From NCBI GenBank assembly GCA_008933615.1, contig WBUR01000034.1:1-45928 (forward strand): 45,928 nucleotides of DNA, read 5' to 3'. The stretch's first letter is position 1, and every line of letters begins with the position of its first letter. The notes under the pieces are model-generated. The model had not been told where the DNA came from and did no database searches. It saw nothing but the letters and a program-made list of their open reading frames with translations. The DNA is from a bacterium (GTDB taxonomy: Bacteria; CLD3; SB21). Shown piece by piece: positions 25,808 through 33,431 of this stretch. Made by a program: the position numbers and the translations under genes.

Positions 25808-26734
25808 ATGTTAATAAAGAGATACCCGAACAATCCTATTCTTACCAGGGAAGATATTCCCTATCCTGTTGCAACCGTACATAATGCCGGGGTCGTAAAA
25901 TTTAACGGCAGGTATATAATGATTTTCCGGTCTCATAAACTTAACGGAAGAAGTATCCTGGGAAAAGCTGAAAGTGAAGACGGATTTAATTTTATAGCCG
26001 ATGAAAAACCGTTCATGGTTCCGGCAACGGAAGGTATTTTTAGGGAATATGAGGAATACGGTGTGGAAGACCCCCGAATTATTTTTCTTGATGGAGAATA
26101 TCTTATTACTTACAGCGCTTATTCCAGGAACGGGGTAAGAATAGGTCTCGCGAAAACCGCAGATTTTAAATCCATACAACGGATATCTCTTATCACGGAG
26201 GCCGATTACCGTAATGTGGTACTCTTTCCCGAAAAGTTTAATGGCTTATACGCACGTCTCGACCGCCCACATTCTGAAATATCACCTTGGTCCATATGGA
26301 TCTCGTATTCTCCCGACCTCAAGTACTGGGGTGAATCCAGGCTCGTCATGAAGCCTTGTCCGTATCACTGGGACGAAATGAAGATCGGCCCAGGCGCCCC
26401 ACCCATTAAAACTCCACGTGGATGGCTCCATATTTACCATGGCGTATTTCCTACCATGGATGGCTGTATTTACCGGCTCGGCGTGGCATTACATGACCTC
26501 AACGATCCTTCTAAGATAATGGCGGTGGGCGATGAATGGATCCTGCAGCCGGAGGAGCCGTATGAGATCACCGGCTATGTTCATAATGTGGTCTTTTGTT
26601 GCGGCGCGGTCCCCGAAGAAGACGGTACCGTTAAAATATACTGGGGCGGCGCCGATTCTGTGATGTGTGTGGGAACGGCCATCGTAGAACAGCTTGTCGA
26701 TCATTGCTTGAATCATTCGCGTCAACCGCTTTAA
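25808..26734 (+). CDS. GH130 family beta-mannoside phosphorylase/hydrolase
   Basis: 308 residues, cytoplasmic. GH130 five-bladed propeller features: 'RYPNNPILTREDIPYPVATVHNAG', 'EEYGVEDPRI' with catalytic-region Asp, 'LYARLDRPHS', 'WDEMKIGPGAPPIKTPRGWLHIYHGV', 'VHNVVFCCGAVPEEDG'. GH130 members phosphorolyse (or hydrolyse) beta-1,4- or beta-1,2-mannosides. Starts 35 bases after the fused GT4 gene and ends one base before the second GT4 gene, so an operon is likely. Exact linkage cannot be read from the sequence. Confidence 0.9.
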   Translation: MLIKRYPNNPILTREDIPYPVATVHNAGVVKFNGRYIMIFRSHKLNGRSILGKAESEDGFNFIADEKPFMVPATEGIFREYEEYGVEDPRIIFLDGEYLITYSAYSRNGVRIGLAKTADFKSIQRISLITEADYRNVVLFPEKFNGLYARLDRPHSEISPWSIWISYSPDLKYWGESRLVMKPCPYHWDEMKIGPGAPPIKTPRGWLHIYHGVFPTMDGCIYRLGVALHDLNDPSKIMAVGDEWILQPEEPYEITGYVHNVVFCCGAVPEEDGTVKIYWGGADSVMCVGTAIVEQLVDHCLNHSRQPL

Positions 26735-26735
26735 T

Positions 26736-27752
26736 ATGAAAATAGCGATCCTATCTCCTATTGCGTGGAGAACACCGCCGTTAAAGTACGGGCCTTGGGA
26801 ACAAGTAGCTTCCAACGTTGCGGAAGGGCTTATTGAAAAAAATATCGACGTTACCTTATTCGCTACCGGAAATTCTATTACCAAAGGTAAACTGCAGTAT
26901 GTTTCGAAAGACGCCTATGGGGAAAATCCGGACATGGACCCAAAGGTTTGGGAATGTCTTCATATCAGCAACCTGATGGAACAGGCGGATCAATTTGATT
27001 TGATCCACAACCACTTTGATTTTCTTCCGCTCACGTATTCCGCCCTTATTAAAACGCCTATGGTGACAACCATTCACGGCTTCTCATCTTCCAAAATCCT
27101 GGAGGTTTATAAAAAATATAATAATAATACTAACTCTTATGTCTCTATTAGTAATTCCGATCGTAGTCCGGAACTCAAATACACCGCAACCGTTTACAAC
27201 GGTATTGACACCCGTGCATTTACCTTCCGGCCGATGCCAAAAGAATATTTACTTTTTTTTGGCAGGATACATCCGGAAAAGGGCACAGCCGAATCCATTC
27301 AGATAGCGAAGCGATCCGGCAGAAAACTGGTCATTTCAGGTTTAATTCAGCATCAGGAATATTTCAACAGCAAGGTAAAGCCATTCATTAATGATGATGA
27401 TATAGTTTATGTCGGTAATTCAGGGCCTGAAGAAAGAGATAAACTATTAGGCGAGGCTCATGCCCTTTTACATCCGATCCGTTTTAGAGAACCTTTTGGC
27501 TTAAGCGTCGCGGAATCCATGATGTGCGGGACTCCGGTCATCGCATTCAACTTAGGTTCCATGCCTGAATTGATTATACATGGAAAAACCGGTTTTCTGG
27601 TCCATACCATTGCCGAAGCCGCGGAAGCCGTTGCTCATATTGAATCTATCGATAGAAGGTATTGCAGGGAGTGGGCCGACTCGACATTCAGCAGGGAAAT
27701 AATGACAGAAAAATACATGGAGGTTTATAACAATGTTTTGAAGTTGAAGTGA
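26736..27752 (+). CDS. GT4 glycosyltransferase
   Basis: 338 residues. 'MKIAILSPIAWRTPPLKYGPWEQVASNVAEGL' is the typical start of a GT4 family with a P-Y-G-G-like acceptor loop. 'LIHNHFDFLPL', 'YNGIDTRAF', 'LFFGRIHPEKGTAESIQIAK' and 'REPFGLSVAESMMCGTPVIAF' with the E-x7-E motif complete the fold. Cytoplasmic. Separated from the GH130 gene by one base, so tightly coupled. Probably transfers mannose or a related sugar in the same pathway; donor not known. Confidence 0.88.
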   Translation: MKIAILSPIAWRTPPLKYGPWEQVASNVAEGLIEKNIDVTLFATGNSITKGKLQYVSKDAYGENPDMDPKVWECLHISNLMEQADQFDLIHNHFDFLPLTYSALIKTPMVTTIHGFSSSKILEVYKKYNNNTNSYVSISNSDRSPELKYTATVYNGIDTRAFTFRPMPKEYLLFFGRIHPEKGTAESIQIAKRSGRKLVISGLIQHQEYFNSKVKPFINDDDIVYVGNSGPEERDKLLGEAHALLHPIRFREPFGLSVAESMMCGTPVIAFNLGSMPELIIHGKTGFLVHTIAEAAEAVAHIESIDRRYCREWADSTFSREIMTEKYMEVYNNVLKLK

Positions 27753-27811
27753 GCGTACTCCGCGACAGCGCGGTACCGGCAAGAGCGAACATAACATAAT
27801 GGAATGAAAAA

Positions 27812-29284
27812 ATGGAAGAGAATACAATAAAGAAACCTATGGTTAAAAGAAATAGAACCAAACTAGTGCGCGACACTTCAAGGGTAATAACCCGTACTCA
27901 TATCCCCGGCAATACCGATCGAATCCCTAAAATAATTGACAGGGTATTGAAGATGACGGAACATGATGCCGCGGATCTGTTGCAAAATGTGAATCTCAAT
28001 TTCTCTAACAGGCATAAAAACATAGAGAACGTTTTTATTAACAATTTCAATAAGGTTTCGCAATACGGTCTAAATGACCAAACCATAAGCAGCGCCAAAA
28101 AATTATTGATTGGCGCTTATTTTACGATGGAATACTCTGTCGAATCGGCGGCCCTCTTCAATCCTTCTATCGTTCCGCATCCGGACCAAACGGACGCAGG
28201 TCCCGGGAACCTCCGCTTCATCATGAGCCTCCGAGCTACAGGAGAGGGGCATATTTCCTCTATCGTCTTTCGTAGCGGGATTATTCGGAGCAACGGTTCA
28301 TTTAATTTTGATCCGCTCGGTGAATACGTTGAAACCCCCAAGATTCGCCATGACAAGTTATATGACCGTCATCTGCTTCGTCTCAAATTGAAGGACATGG
28401 GTGCGTGGAATGAAACAAGTGCCCGTATATTTGAACCATTACCTGAATTGTTCACGTTCGGTGAACTAAAAAACAATATTACAGAGCTTCATTTGAATGG
28501 GCAAAACGCAACCAATAATGAGGCGATAAAAAATTTATTATGGCTTGTCGATTCTAATTATTTTATAACATTCGAAGTAAAAAATGAAATTTCCGAACGT
28601 GTCATATTTCCCGTTTCAGAAAGTGAAAGCAGGGGCATTGAAGACGCAAGGTTTGTTCAATTCTTCGATGATAACGGTGAAATCACCTATTACGCGACGT
28701 ATACCGCGTACAACGGGGTCAGCATTCTTCCGCAACTATTGGTGACTAAAGATTTTCTCAATTTCGATATCATGACATTAAACGGTAAGGCCGTCCAAAA
28801 CAAAGGTATGGCATTATTCCCACGAAAGATCAAAGGTCAATATGTAATGCTCTCCCGTTTGGACGGGGAAAATAATCATATCATGTTTTCCGATCACCTG
28901 CATTTCTGGAATGATGCAAAGATTATCCAGGAACCGCTTCGGCCATGGGAATTCATTCAGATCGGTAATTGCGGTTCACCCCTCGAAACCAGTGACGGCT
29001 GGCTTGTGCTTACCCATGGTGTTGGACCCATGAGGCAATATTTCATCGGCGCCATTTTACTGGATCTCGAAAACCCGTCAAAACTCGTCGCCAGGCTCGA
29101 AGAACCGCTTCTTACGCCAAACGAGAATGAACGCGAAGGTTATGTGCCCAATGTCGTCTATTCGTGCGGCTCGCTGATTCACAATAATACGCTGATCATT
29201 CCATATGCCATGTCTGATATTACTTCCGGCATCGCTCATGTTGAAATAAAAGATCTGATTGCTTGTATGACGCGATGCCATTGA
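27812..29284 (+). CDS. Long GH130-type glycoside phosphorylase
   Basis: 490 residues, about 150 longer than the shorter GH130 at 25808. The extra part is N-terminal, mostly helical ('DRVLKMTEHDAADLLQNV'). The catalytic propeller shows 'SRGIEDARFVQF', 'LFPRKIKGQYVMLSRLDGENNH', 'FIQIGNCGSPLETSDGWLVLTHGVG' and 'EREGYVPNVVYSCGSLIHNNTLIIPYAMSD'. Such long GH130 members form their own subgroup, with 1,2-beta-mannan or related linkages reported for relatives. Last gene of the cluster; followed by repeat copies C and D. Confidence 0.88.
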   Translation: MEENTIKKPMVKRNRTKLVRDTSRVITRTHIPGNTDRIPKIIDRVLKMTEHDAADLLQNVNLNFSNRHKNIENVFINNFNKVSQYGLNDQTISSAKKLLIGAYFTMEYSVESAALFNPSIVPHPDQTDAGPGNLRFIMSLRATGEGHISSIVFRSGIIRSNGSFNFDPLGEYVETPKIRHDKLYDRHLLRLKLKDMGAWNETSARIFEPLPELFTFGELKNNITELHLNGQNATNNEAIKNLLWLVDSNYFITFEVKNEISERVIFPVSESESRGIEDARFVQFFDDNGEITYYATYTAYNGVSILPQLLVTKDFLNFDIMTLNGKAVQNKGMALFPRKIKGQYVMLSRLDGENNHIMFSDHLHFWNDAKIIQEPLRPWEFIQIGNCGSPLETSDGWLVLTHGVGPMRQYFIGAILLDLENPSKLVARLEEPLLTPNENEREGYVPNVVYSCGSLIHNNTLIIPYAMSDITSGIAHVEIKDLIACMTRCH

Positions 29285-29451
29285 CAGCAAAATCAACCAT
29301 CGCACCAATCAACAATTTCAAAAGAGCTTTTACCTTTGCTCCAGAGAAACACTATTACCATTATCAATACACCTTCGGAGATTAGAAAACTCGATCTAAT
29401 CCACTAGAAGAACTCGCAAAGTCTGACCGCTCCCTGATCGACCAACTAACT

Positions 29452-29521
29452 GTCATTCTGAAAGAATCTTTTTTTGTTTTAAGTACGAACCTTCATTCAA
29501 AAAAGATTCTTTCAGAATGAC
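29452..29521. repeat. Hairpin of cassette copy C
   Basis: GTCATTCTGAAAGAATCTTT pairs perfectly with AAAGATTCTTTCAGAATGAC around TTTAAGTACGAACCTTCATT. It is nearly identical to the copy at 20490. It follows the long GH130 gene by about 170 bases that contain no gene I can recognise. Confidence 0.85.
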
Positions 29522-29539
29522 ATCCCCCATAAATAGTAT

Positions 29540-29568
29540 TTGACAAATCCTGCCCGTGTGCCTTCATT
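29540..29568 (+). promoter_or_regulatory. Promoter, cassette copy C, with altered -10
   Basis: TTGACA (29540-29545), 17 bases, TTCATT (29563-29568) where the other copies have TACATT, so it may be weak or dead. The leader and ATG follow (TAATCATGAACGAATAA), giving only the peptide MNE before a stop. No gene starts before copy D. Confidence 0.6.
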
Positions 29569-29685
29569 TAAAGCGCCCATCGTAGTTCTTTTCTATTGTA
29601 GGATTATTAATCATGAACGAATAAGTAATAGCAGAAAACATATAACTATGCTTCATTGCCGCTGTTTTTTGCAACTAACCCCGAT

Positions 29686-29754
29686 GTCATTCCGTAAGAA
29701 TCTTTTTTTGTTTTAAGCTCAAACCTTCATTCAAAAAGATTCTTTCAGAATGAC
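29686..29754. repeat. Hairpin of cassette copy D
   Basis: GTCATTCCGTAAGAATCTTT pairs with AAAGATTCTTTCAGAATGAC (two mismatches). It lies 165 bases after the end of the copy C hairpin, in the same orientation. Copies C and D thus form a tandem pair upstream of the HEPN-like gene. Confidence 0.82.
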
Positions 29755-29773
29755 AGTTTCTCATAAATAGTAT

Positions 29774-29802
29774 TTGACAAATCCTGCCCGGGTGCCTACA
29801 TT
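29774..29802 (+). promoter_or_regulatory. Promoter, cassette copy D, of the HEPN-like gene
   Basis: TTGACA (29774-29779), 17-base spacer equal to copy A's, TACATT (29797-29802). The leader continues to GTAGGA and ATG 29846, which encodes MRDSILA before a stop. The HEPN-like gene starts 37 bases later. Confidence 0.75.
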
Positions 29803-29905
29803 CAAATCGCCCATCGTAGTTCTTTTTTCGTAGGAATTGTTAATCATGAGAGATTCAATATTAGCTTAAGCGTTAGGTATCATGCACCACTAAACTCAAG
29901 AGCAA

Positions 29906-31105
29906 TTGAACAAGAAATTAAAAACCATACAGAAGTATTTTGACTTTTTTACAAAAAACTTTGAACCAGATCCCGCACCAAAACCTGTTTGGGTTGACTT
30001 TGGTAACGGAAGAAGAATGCTTCAAGAATATAGAATTGCACTCCCCGAGAATATTAGGGTTCGTCATCCATATATCGTGTTTATAATTTTTGTTTACTTG
30101 AAGAAATTCCAATTTATGGGCCCTTGGGAAAAGGTTGCCTGGGAAATACCTCTAAAGTACAAAGGTACGCCATTGATTCTAACCCACAGAAAATTTGGAT
30201 TTGAGATTATTTCATATTTAGAAAACGAAACAATAACAAAACGTGGCATTGAGGCAGTGACAAATATTCATAAGGCTACGCAATATGCAGAAATACTTAT
30301 TGAACCACATATAAGGTCTTTAGTTCAAACTGGGCATATTACTCTTGATAATGGTTATCGCAACATTAGAAACAGATATATTTTTTTAAGAGAAAACGCA
30401 TCAAGGGAATACAGTCAAGCCAATGGGATAAAAAAAATCTTCGAGCCTGAGCAGGGAATAGGACTTGAAGAAAACATTAAATCTTATAATAGATTTATCA
30501 GAACAATTAATGCGGGTCATTACTATATGATCGCTATGCTTGATGCTTATTTTAGTTTGCTAGAACACACACTAGTTTTGCTTCTTCCTTTTCTCAAAAA
30601 CATCGATCCAGAACAAGTTAATTTAGAAGATTTCATAGGGAAAAATTGGAAGGAAAAATATAAAGTTATTTTACCCATAATTTCCGATACGGGTGCCCTT
30701 CAGCTTTTAGAGCGACTTGATAAAATTAAAAAGCGTGTTCGTAACCCGTTGTCTCATGGTAATCTTTTAAAAAATGGTTTATCTTTTTATGTGCATATGG
30801 AGAACTTGGGCGCCATTCCGGTAACCCTCACAAAATCAAACAATAAATTCAAATATAGTTTTGATGAGAATATGCAAATGGAGTTTCAAGAAATTTGTGA
30901 TTGTTTTGATAATTGCGATACTTTTTTTGAAACACATCCATTGACTAAGTACGGAATCCGTTACATAAAAAGCGAACTATCAATTGCATTTGACACCAAA
31001 TCATGTGTTCAGTATAAAACTTTTATGACAAATGGTGATGAATTTAATAAGTTTATTGAAAATATGAGTAGAGAGCATGATGATGCAGCAAATATGGACT
31101 GGTAA
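29906..31105 (+). CDS. HEPN-like protein, probable RNase/toxin-type defence gene
   Basis: 399 residues from TTG 29906; an in-frame stop at 29891 and no ATG nearby leave TTG as the only normal start. AT-rich. The C-terminal half has a helix 'MLDAYFSLLEHTLVLLLPF' and the motif R279-N-P-L-S-H284, the R-x4-H signature of HEPN RNases, in 'KKRVRNPLSHGNLLKNG'. The N-terminal half has no recognised domain. HEPN proteins act in toxin-antitoxin and abortive-infection systems; a role in defence here is inference. It sits between cassette copy D and an intact DUF4920-like lipoprotein, mirroring the SIR2 locus. No obvious antitoxin gene adjoins it. Confidence 0.65.
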   Translation: MNKKLKTIQKYFDFFTKNFEPDPAPKPVWVDFGNGRRMLQEYRIALPENIRVRHPYIVFIIFVYLKKFQFMGPWEKVAWEIPLKYKGTPLILTHRKFGFEIISYLENETITKRGIEAVTNIHKATQYAEILIEPHIRSLVQTGHITLDNGYRNIRNRYIFLRENASREYSQANGIKKIFEPEQGIGLEENIKSYNRFIRTINAGHYYMIAMLDAYFSLLEHTLVLLLPFLKNIDPEQVNLEDFIGKNWKEKYKVILPIISDTGALQLLERLDKIKKRVRNPLSHGNLLKNGLSFYVHMENLGAIPVTLTKSNNKFKYSFDENMQMEFQEICDCFDNCDTFFETHPLTKYGIRYIKSELSIAFDTKSCVQYKTFMTNGDEFNKFIENMSREHDDAANMDW

Positions 31106-31113
31106 AATTGACA

Positions 31114-31497
31114 ATGAATAACCAAGTGACATGTTTAATCCTTCTATCCCTCACCCTATTCTCCTGCGGGAAAAAAGAAGGTGTGACGTACGGAAAACCC
31201 GTTACGCTCAAAAAAACCATTTCCATCGACCGGCTTTATACGCGGCCCGCGCCGGACGATTTTGCCATCGAGGGAAAGATCGTGCAGATCGATACCGCGC
31301 GCGGATCGTGGTTCATCCTGGAAGATGATGACGACAAGATCGAAATTTCTTTGACAGAGTTTGTGATCCCGCAGGATGCCAAAGGGAAACGGGCGCTTGT
31401 TCAGGGAACAAAACTCGTGAAAGCCTACCGCCGGAGCGCGTCCGGACAGGATTATGAAACTTTTGTGGTCTATGCATCGGGAATGGAGATCTATTGA
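31114..31497 (+). CDS. DUF4920-like lipoprotein, intact copy
   Basis: 127 residues from ATG 31114 (TTG 31108 would add two). Lipobox SLTLFSC. Domain 'FAIEGKIVQIDTARGSWFILE', 'KIEISLTEFVIPQDAKGKRALVQGTKL' has the layout of the DUF4920/OB-like proteins, though the usual Cys pair is replaced (R-G-S-W). Envelope protein of unknown role. Its start follows the HEPN-like stop by nine bases. A truncated paralogue lies at 23098. Confidence 0.78.
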   Translation: MNNQVTCLILLSLTLFSCGKKEGVTYGKPVTLKKTISIDRLYTRPAPDDFAIEGKIVQIDTARGSWFILEDDDDKIEISLTEFVIPQDAKGKRALVQGTKLVKAYRRSASGQDYETFVVYASGMEIY

Positions 31498-31522
31498 CAC
31501 TGCCGTAACAAGATTCTTAATT
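31494..31522 (+). promoter_or_regulatory. Possible promoter of the membrane protein gene
   Basis: TTGACA (31494-31499), 17 bases, TTAATT (31517-31522). It overlaps the stop codon of the lipoprotein gene and precedes the ATG at 31612 by 90 bases. Hexamers and spacing fit the house pattern, but there is no other support. Confidence 0.4.
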
Positions 31523-31611
31523 CCACCGGGAACTTTTTGTAAAATTGCGGCGTATTAGATTGATCGTTTCTATACAAGTAAAAATTGTATATTAAAAAGT
31601 ATCCTAAATTC

Positions 31612-32328
31612 ATGCATCTAACTTTACTCCTACATATCCTCGCCGGAACATTAGGGCTAGTCTCAGGCGCGGTAGCGCTTTCGGTTCTCAAAGGCGGAAA
31701 ACTGCACCGGAAAAGCGGAATCATTTTCATTTATACCATGGTAGCCATGTCATTGGCAGGCGCCGTCTTGGCGGCAATTCCGCATCAAGGACTCCATGGC
31801 AACCCTCTGGGACCTCAGAGATTTTCGGTGGTGGGCGGTGTCCTGACTTTTTATTTGGTGATTACCGGGCTATTATCCGTGCGGCATCCCGGCCGATCAC
31901 GATGGATTGACGCCAGCGCAATGTTGCTTGCACTGACGGTCGGCAGTATGAGTATAAAATTCGGTTTCGATGGATTAAATAACAATGGAGAACTTGACGG
32001 GCAGCCTGCGGCGCCCGGTTTTGTATTCGGCGCCGTCGCCATCCTGGCCGCGCTGGGGGACATGCGGATGATTATTAAAAGAGGACTGCAGGGAACCCGT
32101 CGCATTGCAAGACATCTCTGGCGCGTTTGTTTTGCAATGTTTATTGCAGCTTTCTCATTCTTCCTTGGCCAGGCTCAGGTAATACCGGAGCCGATACGCA
32201 TTATTCCATTGCTTGCGCTGTTGGCGTTGGCGCCTCTGATCGTTATGTTCTACTGGCTATGGCGTGTCCGAATCAAACAAACACTAAAGGATACTTTTGA
32301 AGGCGCATCGCATGAGCCAACTTCCTGA
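31612..32328 (+). CDS. DUF2306-like multi-TM membrane protein
   Basis: 238 residues from ATG 31612; a TTG start at 31585 would add nine. About seven membrane helices, including 'LLLHILAGTLGLVSGAVAL', 'SGIIFIYTMVAMSLAGAVL', 'GGVLTFYLVITGLLSV' and 'FAMFIAAFSFFLGQAQ'. 'LHILAGTLGLVSGAVAL' with 'KGGKLHRKSG' is characteristic of DUF2306-type proteins, whose His residues may bind haem. Role unknown. Confidence 0.75.
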   Translation: MHLTLLLHILAGTLGLVSGAVALSVLKGGKLHRKSGIIFIYTMVAMSLAGAVLAAIPHQGLHGNPLGPQRFSVVGGVLTFYLVITGLLSVRHPGRSRWIDASAMLLALTVGSMSIKFGFDGLNNNGELDGQPAAPGFVFGAVAILAALGDMRMIIKRGLQGTRRIARHLWRVCFAMFIAAFSFFLGQAQVIPEPIRIIPLLALLALAPLIVMFYWLWRVRIKQTLKDTFEGASHEPTS

Positions 32329-32447
32329 CATCGCATTGATGGAGTTCAATTAGTTTCTTATTAAGGAAGTTATTCCAGCTAGTATTTTAGACCATTCGCT
32401 CAAGTCAATTTGTTTGAACTTATTCATATGAAAAGTTAGAACTGACT

Positions 32448-32882
32448 ATGAATCGTGAAGAACATGCTGAACCAAACGTCACCCAAGCGGTGCCTCTTCT
32501 GGCAGTTTCCAATATGGAGACGTCCATTCACTTCTATATGAATGGGCTTGGATTCAAAATAAGGGACAAATGGCTGGATGAAGGTAAATTGCGCTGGTGC
32601 CGGCTGCAACTCGGCGCCGCCGCATTGATGCTGCAGGAATTCAAAAAGGAAGGGCACGATGCCTGGGTTCCAAAAGGACAAGTAGGCGAAGGCGTGTCCA
32701 TCAATTTCATTTGCAATGACGCATTGTTAATTTACCGTGAACTAAAGTCAAAAGATATTCCGGCAAAGAAACCGTTTGTCGGAAACGGTATGTGGGTTGT
32801 AGGCCTATCGGACCCGGACGCATATAATTTATTTTTCGAGAGCACGACGGATATGCCTGAAGATGCAGAGTACTCGGAATAA
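32448..32882 (+). CDS. VOC family (glyoxalase-fold) protein
   Basis: 144 residues, cytoplasmic. 'QAVPLLAVSNMETSIHFYMNGLGFKIRDKW' and 'GEGVSINFICNDALLIYRELKSKDI' are the two betaalphabetabetabeta units; 'VGLSDPDAYNLFFES' carries the metal-ligand-type Glu region. Could be a resistance-type binding protein or a small dioxygenase/isomerase. Starts 119 bases after the membrane protein gene. No function assigned. Confidence 0.82.
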   Translation: MNREEHAEPNVTQAVPLLAVSNMETSIHFYMNGLGFKIRDKWLDEGKLRWCRLQLGAAALMLQEFKKEGHDAWVPKGQVGEGVSINFICNDALLIYRELKSKDIPAKKPFVGNGMWVVGLSDPDAYNLFFESTTDMPEDAEYSE

Positions 32883-32963
32883 ATTTAATTTGGCCATATG
32901 TTTGCGGCTTTGTTCACTGCTGTGAATTTTGCTTTGATTCTAGGAAACTGCCACACGATACAA

Positions 32964-33431
32964 ATGACCGTACAGAGAACCAATTCCGATAACCGTGATT
33001 TTATTGATCTCGTAAGATTGCTTGATGAAGAGCTTTCAATAAGAGACGGTGAAGATCATCCATTCTATGCTCAATTCAACAAGATTGACAAGATTAAGTA
33101 TGTAATGCTGGCTTATGAAAACGGCAGGCCAGTAGGATGCGGAGCGATAAAAGAGTATGACGTGAATACCATGGAAATCAAACGCATGTACGTTTTGCCT
33201 GAAGAAAGGAAACGAGGAGTTGCCGCAAAAATTCTGTTGGAGTTGGAAATGTGGGCTTCCGAATTAACTTATACGAAATGTATATTAGAAACAGGGAAGA
33301 AACAGCCTGAGGCTATCATGCTTTACAAAAAGAACGGTTACACACTGATCCCAAATTACGGGCAGTATGCCGAAGTAGAAAACAGCCTGTGCTTCGAAAA
33401 AGAATTGAAAGGCAAATATAGTATATCATGA
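32964..33431 (+). CDS. GNAT family N-acetyltransferase
   Basis: 155 residues from ATG 32964; an earlier ATG (32898) would add 22 hydrophobic residues that do not fit the family, which begins near 'VQRTNSDNRDFIDLVRLLDEEL'. Acetyl-CoA site 'MYVLPEERKRGVAAKILLELE' (R/Q-x-x-G-x-A) and 'LETGKKQPEAIMLYKKNGY'. The next gene, a sigma factor, overlaps by four bases (ATGA), so the two are cotranslated. Confidence 0.85.
   Translation: MTVQRTNSDNRDFIDLVRLLDEELSIRDGEDHPFYAQFNKIDKIKYVMLAYENGRPVGCGAIKEYDVNTMEIKRMYVLPEERKRGVAAKILLELEMWASELTYTKCILETGKKQPEAIMLYKKNGYTLIPNYGQYAEVENSLCFEKELKGKYSIS

Noticed and set aside
29376-29405. ACACCTTCGGAGATTAGAAA, which reads TPSEIRKL and resembles a DUF4256 motif
   Set aside because: Only about eight residues match and flanking translations do not, so it is too little to call a remnant.
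20490-29754. Repeated CATTCTG hairpins as a CRISPR-like array
   Set aside because: Copies are kilobases apart, except the C/D pair, with no regular spacers and no cas genes.
29868-29885. AAGCGTTAGGTATC resembling an integron attC core (GTTRRRY)
   Set aside because: No matching RYYYAAC partner or paired L boxes upstream, no integrase in the window, and the other cassette copies lack it.
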